DNA of 64,000 bases, from contig CANTUQ010000077.1 of NCBI GenBank assembly GCA_947683425.1, forward strand, positions 620,001 through 684,000, read 5' to 3'. The notes under the pieces are model-generated. The model saw nothing but the letters and a program-made list of their open reading frames with translations. It was not told the origin of the DNA and did no database searches. Positions within the stretch are counted from its first letter, which is position 1; the number at the start of each line of letters is the position of its first letter. Source of the stretch: Excoecaria cochinchinensis. Lineage: Eukaryota > Streptophyta > Magnoliopsida > Malpighiales > Euphorbiaceae. Below are positions 11,012 to 23,699 of the stretch, one piece after another. Both the position numbers and the translations under genes were made by a program.

Positions 11012-12124
11012 ATACGATAAAAGTCAAAAGAAGAGAATAAAAGCCCCGCAGGTCAAAAATCGAAAAAAAGGTAGCCTTGCTAAAATTGGGCACCTCGTTA
11101 GGGTGAAAATCGAAAAAAGGCATCCTAGGCAAAAATTAGAGGCCTGAAAGAAAATGTCCAATCAAGAAAACCCGAGAGCGCTGATTGGTAACAGAAGTTT
11201 GAAGCTATCAGGATTTGTTCCACGAATGAATGTAGCTTTGCGTTTTGAATTAACATTAAATGATCATTATGTATACTGAAATCATACTGAGATGTACACA
11301 ATTTTGTGAAATGAAATGAAACTGAATTTATTCATTTACATTATTTTTCTAGTTCTATTTTAAAAAGAAACATATTGCTCAAAATGAATGCATATCTGCA
11401 CTAATTCATACCACTGCTCTCGCCAGCCAGATGCTAAAGTCGACAAGTCTTATTATCAGTAGCGGGACTAAGTACCCAATAGGTCATAAAGCTGATACCT
11501 CGGCCCGTTAATGCGGCTATCCATATAAAACCATTATGAGAAGGTTTGTGAATGACTTTAATCTCTCATTTTTAAAAAAAAAAATAAAAATAAAATAAAA
11601 AAAAGAAAAAAATAAAGAAAAAATAAATAAAGGCCGCTGGGTTGGATTGGGTCCATTCCAAGAAAAAATTAGGCAAAGGATCGTGTGAAAATCCCTCAAG
11701 GGACGCATTTCCCACAAAGAAAATGACTTTTGAAAATCCACAAGGGATCGTGTGAAAATCCACAAGGGACGCACTACCTTCAAAATAATGACTTTTGATG
11801 CTTGGAGCAATAAGGCAGCATTACTTCAGATGCAGGGACGTGAGTCAGAATCCTGGGTATATGATCATTGATCCGGGAAGCAAAGATACACGCCCAACGA
11901 ATCTTTCAGAACATGTTTTGAGCCAGAGTCCCTAAAGCCAAGATGACATTCTTCTAGATCCTTGGGAGCACAGTGAAGCAGCCAGGCCTCATCCTTAACG
12001 GTCCCTTGACCGCCTAGGACGTGGTCTATCCATTTTTTTTGCAAGCATTTACATCTCATGTCATATACATACAATTTCTTGTATATACTTCTATGTACAT
12101 AACTTTGCAGGGAATATCTAAGTA
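11012..12124 (+). other. 3' UTR of Tat element 1 with two conserved blocks
   Basis: Block A (about 11025-11185) has GCCTTGCTAAAATTGGGC, GGTGAAAATCGAAAAAAGG and GAAAATGTCCAATCAAG, and recurs at 26935-27085 in element 2. Block B (11640-11810), with GTGTGAAAATCC repeats and AAGGGACGCACTACCTTCA, recurs at 27960-28110 and 38990-39130. No ORF with coding character is visible. The conserved blocks stand out because the tandem repeats that follow differ between elements. Confidence 0.75.
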
Positions 12125-12780
12125 AAAACCATCACCATCAGAAGATGGAACCCTCGCACTTTGTAAGTCTGGAGCAGACTCGGTGCAGCTCAGAAGAGCA
12201 ATTTTCGTATTTCGTAAGTCTGAAACAGACTCGGCACATCACCATCAGAAGATGGACCCCTCGCACTTTGTAAGTCTGGAGCAGACTCGATGCAGCTCAG
12301 AAGAGCAAATTTTCGCGTTTTGTAAGTCTTGAGCAGACTCGGTGCATCACCATCAGAAAATGGAACCCTCGCACTTTGTAAGTCTGGAGCAGACTCGGTG
12401 TAGCTCAGAAGAGCAATTTTCGCATTTTGTAAGTCTGGAGCAGACTCGGCGCATCACCATCAGAAGATGGACCCCTCGCACTTTGTAAGTCTGGAGCAGA
12501 CTCGGTGCAGCTCAGAAGAGCAAATTTTTGCATTTTGTAAGTCCGGAGTAGACTCGGCGCATTACCATTAGAAGATGGACCCCTCACACTTTGTAAGTCT
12601 AAAGCAGACTCGATGCAGCTCAGAAGAGCAAATCCTCGCATTTTGTAAGTCTGGAGTAGACTCGGTGCATCACCATCAGAAGATGAAACCCCCGCACTTT
12701 GTAAGTCTGGAGCAGACTCGGTGCACCTCAGAAGAGCAACTCTCGCATTTTGTAAGTCTGGAGCAGACTTGGCACATTCT
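12125..12780. repeat. Tandem repeat array, period 107-108 bp, six copies, in the 3' UTR
   Basis: ATCACCATCAGAAGATGG-type starts are at 12131, 12238, 12346, 12453, 12561 and 12669. Each unit has two related halves sharing TTTGTAAGTCTGGAGCAGAC. Because 108 is a multiple of three, both strands stay open by accident. Hypervariable tandem repeats in this position are known for plant Tat/Ogre-type elements and can seed satellites. Confidence 0.92.
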
Positions 12781-12871
12781 TGTAACCAGGAAGACAGCTG
12801 CCTCAGGTACGCGCTTCTTCTCTCCTTCTTTGAGTTTTGGCTCACCTAGGCACCCAGGCACTACGTTCACC

Positions 12872-12886
12872 AAAACTGGGGGCAAC
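12872..12886 (+). promoter_or_regulatory. Polypurine-like tract before LTR-1
   Basis: AAAACTGGGGGCAAC lies directly before the TG that opens LTR-1. The same GG(G/A)GGCAAC stands before LTR-2 and LTR-4, so it is the likely plus-strand primer site. Confidence 0.7.
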
Positions 12887-13054
12887 TGTATATACCGGGT
12901 CCTGAAACAGCCAAGACCGAAGTTACCCAGTGACGAAAATAATACCTGTTCACAGGCAAAAGACAAATAGAAGTGATGTTTTCTTCGAAAAATATGTTTT
13001 TCATTTTTTAATTTAAAAAAAGGGGGGGGGGTATTTCTGGGGGCCTGTGGTGTG

Positions 13055-13205
13055 AGGCATATCTCACCCACGTGAGATACAGCCTCACGTTTGTGAGGCC
13101 CATCTCACATTGGTGAGAGGCAGCCTCACTAGGTGAGGCCCATCTCACTAACGTGAGATGCAGCTCTCACGTTGGTGAGGGCTAGCATGAGACATGTCTC
13201 ACCTG
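13055..13205. repeat. Cluster of six short hairpins (CTCAC...GTGAG) in LTR-1
   Basis: Within 150 bp there are successive inverted repeats built on CTCAC / GTGAG: CTCACCCACGTGAG, CCTCACGTTTGTGAGG, CTCACATTGGTGAG, CCTCACTAGGTGAGG, CTCACTAACGTGAG and CTCACGTTGGTGAG. Loops vary and stems stay. This is the same LTR position where other LTRs here hold different palindromes. Confidence 0.85.
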
Positions 13206-13927
13206 CCTCACGCGCTCCACTGCCCCCAGCACTCCCTGTTCCGTTATTTCAACGGATTTGTTTGAAAAGCGATGGTTTATCGATGGATTTGGGGAAAAGA
13301 AAAGATTTAATCTTCTCCGAGGTATGAAAAGAAAAAGTTAAGAAACTGAGAGGGAGAGCTGGAGGAGGCCGAAACCAGAAGCAAAAAAAGACAGAGAGAA
13401 AAGTTTGGAGAGCAAGAAAAATAATTATGGTTTCTCAAAGCATTCTTGGATTATTTCTTGAATCCAGGAAATTAATTCCCGAGATCTGAAATTCAAACAT
13501 CCTTCATCTTTTTCTTAGCATTTTAAAGTTTTTTTTTAAGTCCCTGTTGTATCCTTTTCAAGAAAAGCAAGAAGGAAATCCAGAACTTTTTCAACTGCAA
13601 ATCAAAGATTATATTTAAGGGTAAATACTAGGATCACTACCTCTTTCTTTCTTTTCTTTCTTTCTTTTTTCCTTTCTCTTCTTCATTTTACTTTACTCAG
13701 TGCTCTTCATTGTACATACTGTGTTCATGTCTTGTTTGATCTTAGTAATTTATAAATCGTATGTTTTAGTTGTTTTGTTATCAAATATGAACTCTGAGTA
13801 ATTATTATGATTAAATAAACATGTTTGTGGCTTTATTATGCATGTTTTGATAATTTATTATCATATTTTTTCAGTCTATTAGCGTTACTCTGTTCGACCC
13901 TGTTTTCATGTTTGTCTGATTATCTCT

Positions 13928-14340
13928 TTGCTCTGTACGAGTCGTGACCTGCTGATCGAGTCGTGTCTTTGTTTTATTCAAATCGTGCTTTCGGTTTCCT
14001 TGTTTTGTCCGTGTCATGACTTTTCTGATTGTGTCGTATATTTTTTATTTTTGTTCATCCGTTCTTTTGTTCTTTTTTCTATCGGATCGTGCTTTTTATC
14101 TGAGTCGTGATTTCTCGTCTGAGACGTGTCCTTGCTTTCTCTCTGTCCGATCGGGTCGTGTTTATTTCGTCTGGATCGTACATGCTTTGTCCGAGTCGTA
14201 TCTTGCTTCACGTGTCGCACTCCATTTTTCTCCTTTCGGATCGTGCATCTTTGCACAATTCAAATCCCGCTCGGGCCTTCACGAGTCGTGCATTCATGTA
14301 CGAGTCGTGCACCCCTTGCACGAGTCATGTACCTCCATCT
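13928..14340. repeat. Degenerate GAGTCGTG repeats in LTR-1
   Basis: About fifteen copies of a (C/G)GAGTCGTG or GGATCGTG word with spacers of 15 to 30 bp (for example 13937, 13957, 14103, 14282, 14300). The word matches half of the TCACGAGTCGTGA palindrome found at 3220-3620 and 63650-63830. ORFs here on both strands are low-complexity shadows. Confidence 0.7.
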
Positions 14341-14519
14341 CCCATTCCCACTTGTTTATTTCTTTCACTTTTCACTGCACGTTTTCTTCTCATAAAAGAT
14401 TTTGCATGGTTTTGGCCATAATGTTAACTTTTTATATTTTAAATCATTTTCATTTTACTTTTCTTTATTGTATACAAATCCTATTATATTATTTTATGTT
14501 TATTATTTTATATTTTAAT

Positions 14520-14630
14520 TATTAGTATTATTATTATTATCATTATTATTATTTTTATTGTTATTATTTATTTTAGTATTTGTTATTATCATTATTGTGT
14601 TTTATTTTTAATTATTACTATTACTATTAC

Positions 14631-14708
<78 letters not shown>
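14520..14708. repeat. ATT/TTA microsatellite in LTR-1
   Basis: Imperfect TTATTA tracts from 14520, with an unbroken ATT run from about 14625 to 14708. Equivalent runs occur in LTR-2 (30930-30995) and the truncated LTR-3a (34515-34595). Confidence 0.95.
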
Positions 14709-14710
<2 letters not shown>

Positions 14711-14806
14711 TTTTACATGACCAGTTTTTGCATGATTTTTTACCATCTTTGAATATGTACTGTTTATGTGTCCCTTTAATGTGTTTTAATTCATTCTATT
14801 TTATAC

Positions 14807-15415
14807 CACTACAAGAAAATCATAATTTAGCGACGGAGTAATTTCCGTCGCTATTTATCAAAATTACCAACGGTTTTAATTTTTCGTCGCAATTTAGCGA
14901 CGAAATTTAATTTCCGTCGATAAATAGAGACGGTAAATAAATACCGTCAGTAAAAATGGCGCCAGCAATTCCCTCCAAATGCGCAGACCGAAATTAGCGA
15001 CGGTTATTAAACACCGTCGCTAAAAATAGCGACGGAAAAACAATTCCATCGCAAAAAAAAATTAATAAATAATATAATTTTATTTTGCGACGGAAATTAT
15101 TTTTTCATCGCTATATTTAGCGACGGATTTTTTTATTCCATCGCAAAATTAATATTAATAATTAATTTAGTGACGGAATAAAAAACTGTCGCTAAAAGTT
15201 GCAACGGATTGATAACTTCCGTCGCCGAAAATTATGAACTTTTATTTTTAGCGACGGGAGGAATAATCCATCGCTAAAGGTAGCGAAAGAATCTTCCTAT
15301 CCATCACTAAAAATCAATATTAGCGGCAAAAATTCAATCCGTCGCTAAAGGTAGCCACGGAAGGAGTATTCCGTCGTGAAATGTAGCGACGGAAGATTCC
15401 TCCCGTCGTTAAAAT
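14807..15415. repeat. Left TIR and subterminal repeats of CACTA-2 (TAGCGACGG type)
   Basis: After the 12-bp terminus there are some twenty copies of TAGCGACGGA / TCCGTCGCTA in both orientations up to 15415. The core is CGACGG preceded by G, unlike the CCCGACGG type at the right end of the same element. Confidence 0.9.
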
Positions 15416-17302
15416 CTTTTAAAATATAATCCTTCCCTTTTTCTTCTTTCTCTCTCCTCCCTCTCCCCGCCCTCTCCCCTTCCCCAATTCTGCTCTTCCC
15501 CCACCCGACCCGACCACCGGCGAACCGCCCCTGCTGCGCCGCCGCGCCCCCTTCCCTCCAGCCCCGATCCGGTGCCTCCCCTCCCCTCCACTCCCCTCCC
15601 TCCCTCCCCTCCCCTCCCCTCCCCTCCCTTCCTGCTCCTTTCTCCCTCCTCCGCGTGGCGCGCCGTCTCTGCCAGTGTTGAAGACCGGCGCTCAGCCGTT
15701 GGACGACCTCCCCTCCTCCTCCTCCTCCTCCGACGTCAGGTACGTAGATCTGGAAATTTTATTTTATTTTTTTCTTTTAGTAAATTAGTTAATAAAAATT
15801 ATTAACTTTTTTATTATTAATTTATTTATGTTAGTTATACATTTTTAAATTATAAATATTGTTTAATAATGTTTATTAATTATTAATTAGTGTTAATTGT
15901 TGTTGTAATAATTATTTTATTTGATTTATGTTAATTAAATATGTTGTTGTTGTTAAATAATAGTATGAATAATTTATTTGTAATATTTTATTATTAGTAG
16001 TCTCATTAGTTAGATTGTTAGTAAACAACATAATTTGTGGAATGAAACTGCATTTCCAAATTCTCTAATCAAAAAATAATATTAACTAATTTTAACAGTC
16101 TAATCATGTTCGAGGAATATAATTTTAACACTCTAATCGTGTTTTTGGAATTAGCGTAAATTAAGAGTGGTGATCTAAGAAACCAGGCCACACAATAGAT
16201 ACTACTTATGTAACACTCTAATCATGTTAGAGGAATCTCTTCCCATGAAGAATCAGAATATTCTTGCACTAGAGTTAGACTCTCTCTCTCTCTATATAAA
16301 CCATTGCATCATTGCGTATCTAGACATGAATTATAAGTATTTTTTATTCATTAAATCTCTCTTCATTCCGTTTAAATTTTGTCATTCTTGTTTTATTAAA
16401 ATCAAATCTTTCAACCTCTATTTTGATAAAATTTAAAAATTTCAGCTTCAATTTATCCCCTCAATAATACTTTTTATGAATTAATTTTACATTAATAAAA
16501 ATAAAAATAACTGAAACACACTTAATCTAAATGGATAAAAACTACACATTATATATTAAAGGGTAAATTTGAAATACTAAAACATCACCCACCAAAAAAT
16601 GGAATTATTGATTTGCAAAAGTTGATTGCATGATGATGCTTTTATTCTTTACATTATTTTAGTAATCAAAGTATATTCCATTATTGCATATTTTGTTAAT
16701 AGAAATTCTTGCTTAGACTGAAATTATAATTTTATTTATAAATTAAGTTAATAATAATAAATTTATCAATTAAAAAAATTGAATTTTTTACCAATTTGGT
16801 TTATGGACAAGAAGCTTGATTACCAACTTTAATTATTGAATGAAAATCTAATTTATTTATATTTAGAAAATGTTAATTCAGCCTTTTCTACACCTCTATA
16901 AATTCGAGATATATGTTGGTAAAAAAAAATATATTAGAAAAGGCTAAAAATTTAATATAAATTATATTTTTCCCACTTAGTTAGTACATGTTACATCCGA
17001 TAAATTATTGAAAGCATTTGTCTTTTTTTCAGTTAATGTGGATTTGATTTTAATATTACAACTATCAAATTGAAAACTACTAAAGTTTGATTGATAGTGT
17101 TATTAGTATTAGGAGGATTATTGTTAATTAATGAAATGACAAATTTATTATTGTTATTGTATATATATATATATATATCCTTGTTTATGAATTTATTAAT
17201 TTAAATGTTGTTATTAATTTAATTGTCTTAAATATATATATAATTGTAATTGAATAATAATTGAGATGTCTCCTTGTTCATGTAACAGTTGTGAAATTAA
17301 CT
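15416..17302 (+). other. CT-rich leader and long intron before CACTA-2 tnpD
   Basis: 15416-15739 is strikingly C- and T-rich (CCTCCC, CTCCCCTCCC runs) and ends CGACGTCAG followed by GTACGT, a good splice donor at 15740. An acceptor (TGTAACAG) lies at 17281-17288, just before the tnpD ATG at 17303. The likely reading is a 5' UTR exon plus a 1.55-kb AT-rich intron. The proline-rich ORF at 15572 is a by-product of the CT tract. Confidence 0.6.
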
Positions 17303-20300
17303 ATGAGTAACATAGATAGATCTTGGATGTATAGACGAAAAACAAGGGATGGTTACATTAATCCTGAATTTATGGAAGGGGTTCAGTCGTTTATTGAATA
17401 TGCAAGTTCTCAACCTGCATACATGGACGGGCCTAAAATAAGATGTCCATGTAAAAACTGCAAACACCTTAGTTATCTTCCAGTTGATGAAGTGTATTTT
17501 CATTTGTTAAGAAAGGGATTTGTCCAAAATTATTTTGAGTGGACACGACATGGGGAACCATCAATATGTAGCACCTCGATGGGAAATATGGGTAACACAT
17601 CGACATCTGAAGGTCAATTTGAAAGAGAGGGGGAATTTACTACATATGATATAGGGGTCACTGATAATCCATACGTCCAAATGGTTTACGATGCAGCTAG
17701 CCGTGATTTTAGGGAAAATACACCCATACTAGAAGAACCCAACGACAATGCCACAAAATTTTATGATTTGTTAAATTCAGCAGATCAAGAGTTATGGCCA
17801 GGCTGTGATAACATGATTCAGTTATCTTCGGTCGCTCGAATATTGAATAGAAAATCCGAAGGCCATATTTCGGATCGAAGTTTTGATAAAATTCTTGCGT
17901 GGTACAATGAATCGTTGCCTCCTGACCATAAAATGGTTGATAATTTGTACAGTGTGAAGAAAATGATTAATGGCTTGGGTTTGCCTGTTGAGAAAATTGA
18001 CTGTTATCGGTTGGGATGTATATTGTTTTGGAGGGATGACGTGAATTTATAAGAGTGCAAATTTTGCAGTCAACCTAAGTACAAATCGAGAAATTGCAGT
18101 AATAAGTAGAAATTTGTACCTTGGAAACGTATGCATTTTTTTCCATTAACTCCTAGGCTTCAAAGACTATATGCATCCGAAGTTACTGCACCTCACATGA
18201 GATGGCATGATGAGCACGAAAGCACAAGTGGAATAATGAGCCATCCATCATATGCAGTTGCATGGAAACATTTCAATCTGATTTTACTGCTGAATCTCAA
18301 AATGCTCGGCTGTGTTTAAGCATAGACGAATTTCAACCTTTTGGTCAATCAGGGCAACAATATTCGTCATGGCCAATCATAATTACTCCTTATAATTTGC
18401 CTCCATGGGTGTGTATGAATGAGGCATATATGTTCTTGATAGTTATTATTCCAGGACCTAGAAATCCGAAGCACAAAATTGATGTACATTTGCAGCCATT
18501 GATTTATGAATTACAACAGCTTTGGGATATCGGTGTTGAAACATATGATGCATCACTTAAACAGAATTTTATGATGAAAGCAGCATTAATATGGACAGTA
18601 AGTGACTTTCCCGCTTATGCTATGTTGTCGGGTTGGAGCACGGCTGAAAAACTAGCTTGTCCTTACTGTGGCGATGATTCAGATGCATTTTCTCTTCAAC
18701 ATGGGTGCAAAACTTTTTGGTTTGACAAACACAGGAAATTCCTTCCACCTGATCACCCGTTCCGACGGAACAAGAACAGGTGTATTAAGAATAAAGTTGT
18801 ATAAGCTAGTCCTCCTGTTATCAGAAGTAGTGAGCAAATTTTACAAGACATTGATGAATTGGGTTTACTTACAGTAATAGAACTTGATGCTGATGAAGTT
18901 AATGGAAGAATCAACAAAAACTTTGGTTGGAGGAAAAGAAGCATTTTTTGGGATTTGCCATATTGGAAGACTAATTTGTTACGGCATAATCTAGATGTGA
19001 TGCACATTGAAAAAAATATTTTTGATAATGTGTTCAACACCATTATGAATATAGAAGGGAAGACCAAGGACAATGCAAAATCACGGGCAGATTTAAAGTT
19101 GTTATGTAGAAGGCCTGAGTTAGACAAAGATTACGTAACCGGAAAATATCCCAAAGCATGCTACACTTTGGACAAAAAACAAAAGGAAGTTTTGTGTGAG
19201 TGGTTAAAAGGGCTAAAGTTTCTGGATGGTTACATATCGAACTTGGCAAGGTGCGTCGACATGAGAAAGAACAAATTATTCGGTATGAAAAGTCATGATT
19301 GTCATGTTTTTATGCAGAGGCTACTCCCAATAGCATTTCGAGAGTTATTACCGACAAAAGTGTGGGAAGCTATAACAGATTTAAGTATTTTCTTCAGAAC
19401 TTTAACATCATGTGAGATAAATGCGGCAGATATGGCAAGATTGGAAATAGAAATTCCAGTAATTCTGTGCAAAGTTGAACCAATTTTTCCTCCAAGCTTC
19501 TTCGACTGTATGGAGCATCTACCTATGCATTTAGCACATGAGGCGAAACTTGTTAGTCCTGTTCAATATCATTGGATGTATCCATTTGAGCGGTAACTAT
19601 CTATGATATGCAATTGCAGTTTTATTATAATTTGTTATGGTAATTATGTCAATCAAAAATATCATGTAGGTATTTGTTCCACTTGAAGAAAAACGTTTAA
19701 AAATAAAGCTAGAGTTGAAGGTTCAATATGTAATGCGTACTTGGTCGAAGAAGCAAGTATATTTTGTTCACATTATTTTGAGCCACATGTACACACAAGA
19801 CAGCGAAAAATACCACGTAATGATGATGGCGGGGAACCAAGTAATCAGGACGGAAACTTATCCATATTTACGTATTCTGGGCGTTTACATGGCCGTTCAA
19901 TAAGGAAAATGCTAATAGAGGCAGAATTAACAGCGGCACATAGTTATATTTTGTTGAATTGCAAAGAAGTTCAGCCTTTTGTGCGGTAAGTTTAATATAT
20001 ACACCAAATTGCTCATTTGATTTACTATGTGAAGGGTGTAATAAAACGCTGTATATGGGCATTTTAGATTATTTGAGGAATAGATACGGGAGCTAATGCC
20101 TGAAAGAAATCTAAATGAGGTGAACAAGGAAGTCGAAAAGCACTTTCATCATTGGTTCAAGACATATGTAAGTTGTGACCTTCAATAATGCAATCTATAT
20201 ATACAATTATATATGAAATATTCATTTAAATGATGTTAGAATATTTGAATATGTAGGCATCAACAAATTCAATTGACAACAAGTACATCATGGATCTTGC

Positions 20301-20994
20301 AAAAGGACATTTCCGATATGTTAAATCGTATCCGGTGTATTTCGTGAATGGATACAAATTCCATACTCAGAGTCATGCTCATAACAAGGAAATGGTAAAT
20401 AGTGGGGTTTGTATTCAAGGAGAGGTGATGGATTATTATGAGAAAATTGTTGATATACTTGAATTGGAGTACCCCGCATTGCCAATAAAATGTTGTGTAT
20501 TATTTAAGTGCGAATGGTTTGATCCAACTAATAACGTTAGAACAAAAATAAATAACAGATACAATTTAGTTGATGTAAACCAGCGTAGAAGATTTAGTAA
20601 CTTTGAACCTTTTGTATTGGCAATGCAAGTGATCCAGGTATATTATGTCTCTTATCCAAGCTTAAAATGTGACAACTCGGAATGGTTAGCAGCATGCAAA
20701 GTAAAACCAAGAGGCATCTTTGAAAGGAAAGCCGCCGGACAAAGTGAACGCTCTGAAAATAACGATGCATTTCAAGAGGAACAACCGGAAGTTCATGAAA
20801 TAAATGAATCTCTGAATTATGATGATAATGAAATGTTGAACTATGCAGACAATGAATTTGTTGAAATTTCCTGTGAGGATGATGAGGAAACTTTGATTGG
20901 CGAGGGATCCGATGACGAGCCTGAATTTGATTCTTCATCGAAAAATGAGGATGATTGTGATTACGATTTACAGCTTAGTGATGATAGCGAATAA
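17303..20994 (+). pseudogene. TnpD-type CACTA transposase of CACTA-2, five stops and one frameshift
   Basis: The ATG at 17303 opens MSNIDRSWMYRR and a transposase-associated domain with CPCKNCKH and HLLRKGFVQNYFEW. The TNP2-like core follows (FQPFGQSG, ITPYNLPPWVCMNEAYM, LSGWSTAEKLACPYC, HNLDVMHIEKNIFDNV), then the DUF4218 part (LLPIAFRELLP, FPPSFFDCMEHLPMHL, YHWMYPFER) and DUF4216 (GYKFHTQSH, CCVLFKCEWFDP). Exons by GT-AG: 17303-19592, 19670-19985, 20068-20167, 20257-20994. Stops at 18050, 18107, 18802, 19698 and 20081; frame change near 18270-18290. The protein would cut the transposon at its ends. The coding potential is otherwise full length. Confidence 0.92.
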
Positions 20995-21124
20995 TTTGTT
21001 TAACTAATTTTATATCATGTGAGAACAATTAATATTGTACTATTTTATTTTTTAATTTAATATTTTTATTTTAATGTGATTATTTTATATTATCTGACAA
21101 TATGCAATTTTTTCATAATGTCAG

Positions 21125-23483
21125 GTTGGAAAAATGTTTTAGTGAAAGAAGAGTAAAACGATTCCTCCACGTCTCAAGGTGCATGATGGAGGTGACAGTA
21201 TTGGTGATGGAGCATCCCCATCGCCTAGTTTCAATGACTGCACTTAGGCTGATGCATCACCGACCATCCCTACTGTTGCACCATCTACCACTCCCTCTAC
21301 TGAATCGACTTCTATGGCACACACCAAATCTATGCCAACTCAGGTATCAGGAATAGATGCAGCGGAACAGCCTATGCCTGGCTCAGTTGGAGTTGATGGA
21401 AGGATCTATATCACCATTAGAGCTGGGGAGTAAGTGATTAATATTTAATTTTGTATTGATTTTAATGATAGTTGTTAATTTTATTAACTTTATTAGGATT
21501 GCTATATTTTAGTTTGAATCCTTCAGGAAAGTGCTCACGCAACATGACAACCACGTTCAAGAACATAATTGAATATGATGGTTATGTCTGGAAGAAGGTG
21601 TCACAAGAAACAAAAAAACTTTATTTTGAAGAATTCAAGATAATAAATTATGATAATATTTATTACAGCTCAAATTATAGTTTACACTTACTTATAATTT
21701 GTTTTTTGTTCATTCTCATAAGAAAAAAATTTACTAGGATTCGGAGTTTGATGACATCATGTATGATGCATGGGAGAGTCGTGCTCGAGCACGTTACAAG
21801 GACTTAGTGTGCTTGCTACACACTGGTGGAGTACGACCTCATTACATGACCGAAGATACATGGGCACACTGGGAACAGTATTGGATGATGCCTGATGCCC
21901 TTTCCATTTCAGAGCGGAATACTAATAATAGATGGGGAGGACCTGAGGGAGTTAGTTCATGCTTGCATACTGGAGGATCAATGTCCCATCGAGAACATGC
22001 AGATAAACTTGTAAGTATTACAAAATACTACTGTTATTACTATAATTAATGTTATTAATATTAAAATTTATCTCATTAACATAGAGGAGGATGGGAATGT
22101 TAATTGTGTGAGGAGTTTGCATTGTTGTTGGATGCAAGCATAACAATAAATTTGAAGTGTTTTTCTGTCTTTTTGTACAGGAGGTATGGTTAAAATATAG
22201 GGAAAATTCTGCCAAAATTTTAGTAAAAACTTGTACGAATACTCAATAGATTATAATTCACCTATAATTCTTTCTATGTTTGAGGAAGGATCGATGGATA
22301 TTACTATAATTTAATGTTATTACTGTGATTAATGTTATTACTGTTTAGGATTTATCTCATTAACATAGAGGAGGATGGGAATGTTAATTGTGTGAGGAGT
22401 TTGCATTGTTGTTGGATGCAAGCACAACAATAAATTTGAAGTGTTTTTCTGTCTTTTTGTACAGGAGGTATGGTTAAAATATAGGGAAAATTCTGCCGAA
22501 ATTTTAGTAAAAACTTGTACGAATACTCAATAGATTATAATTCACCTATAATTCTTTCTATGTTTGAGGAAGGATCGATGGATATTACTATAATTTAATG
22601 TTATTACTGTGATTAATGTTATTACTGTTTAGGATTTATCTCATTAACATAGAGGAGGATGGGAATGTTAATTGTGTGAGGAGTTTGCATTGTTGTTGGA
22701 TGTTGGATGCAAGCATAACAATAAATTTGAAGTGTTTTTCTGTCTTTGTGTACAGGAGGTATGGTTAAAATATAGGGGAAACTCTGCCGAAATTTTAGTA
22801 AAAACTTGTATGAATACTCAATAAATTATAGTACACTTATAATTCTTTTTATGTTTGCAGGAAGCATCGATGGGTAGACCGCCTACCTATGGTGATGTCT
22901 TTTTACACACCCACACCAAAAATCATGATGGTCAAACGTTCGTCAATTCTTGGTCAAGGGTTTTACATGTATGTCAAAAGTATTATAATTTACAAATATT
23001 TATTATTAGTTATTATTAATCGTTGCTTATTATAAAATATTTGTTTTATGACAGGAATAAATTCAAGACACAATTCAGCAACGTTCACAGAATTCCAATA
23101 ATGTTGATGCGAATCAGATTTATTATGAAGTGGCTGGTGGTAGAGACCAGAGAGGACGGGTATTTGGCTTAGGTTCTTTGGCCAGGTCCTGTCCCTCGCA
23201 TTCCTCAAGCTCAAGTACAGTCGTATCTAACAGACGGTCTGCCTCCAAGGAAGTACATGAACTTCGGAATACTGTTAGTGAGCTGAGATCTGAATTGCAA
23301 TAATCACAAGCTTGGTGGCAAGATTCAGAAGCTCGGTGGCAAGACTCAGAAACTCGGTGGCGACAATCTCTCGACTTCATATCTGAGCTACGCAATGAGA
23401 TGGCAAATTTGAAAGGTATGGTCGCCTTATCATTGCAGCAGTCTGATCGTACTCGTCAACTGCCGTTGCCACCATCATCTTAG
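21125..23483 (+). pseudogene. TnpA-like gene of CACTA-2, with stops and a lost splice donor
   Basis: Exons: about 21125-21429, 21513-21639, 21738-22010, 22861-22968 and 23055-23483. Motifs parallel CACTA-1: LNPSGKCSRNM, WKKVSQETK, YDAWESRARARYKDL, THTKNHDG, YYEVAGGRDQRGRVFGLGS, then a coiled-coil-like tail with WWQDSEARWQDSETRWRQS heptads. Stops: TAG near 21246, TAA at 23058 and TAA at 23301. The exon ending at 21639 is followed by AT where GT is expected. The first exon's start is unclear. TnpA-type proteins bind the subterminal motifs; the tail may mediate oligomerisation. Confidence 0.85.
22059..22860. repeat. Three tandem copies of a 284-bp unit in a CACTA-2 tnpA intron
   Basis: ATAGAGGAGGATGGGAATG occurs at 22081, 22365 and 22649, exactly 284 bp apart. 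Each of the first two units ends in TATGTTTGAGGAAGGATCGATGG, a decayed copy of the true intron end and exon start at 22851-22875 (TTTGCAGGAAGCATCGATGG). The duplications thus include a splice acceptor, which has been lost (CAG to GAG) in the extra copies. Confidence 0.88.
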
Positions 23484-23699
23484 TTGAGGATTTTGAAACA
23501 GACATATATATGTAACTATTATGATCTTGCTAAATGCTTATTAACTTTATGATTAGTACAATTATTATATTCAATTAGTATTCGATATTAAAATTTAGAT
23601 ATTATCTTCATTTTCATTATTTTGCAATTAACATGACAGGTTAAATAACTAATTAATATTACAGGTTAAATAACTAATTAAAAAATTAATTTTAAAATT

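Noticed and set aside
12405..13071. Overlapping ORFs of 131 to 146 codons on both strands with repeated SAPDLQ or SLEQTR words.
   Set aside because: They run over the 108-bp tandem array; the period is a multiple of three, so frames stay open by chance.
13928..14525. Several ORFs of 60 to 169 codons rich in Ser, Phe and Cys.
   Set aside because: They overlap each other in different frames over the GAGTCGTG repeats of LTR-1, with no conserved motif.
15572..15805. A proline-rich protein of 77 codons.
   Set aside because: It is a CT-rich leader next to a splice donor; the reading is low complexity and opposed by another frame on the minus strand.
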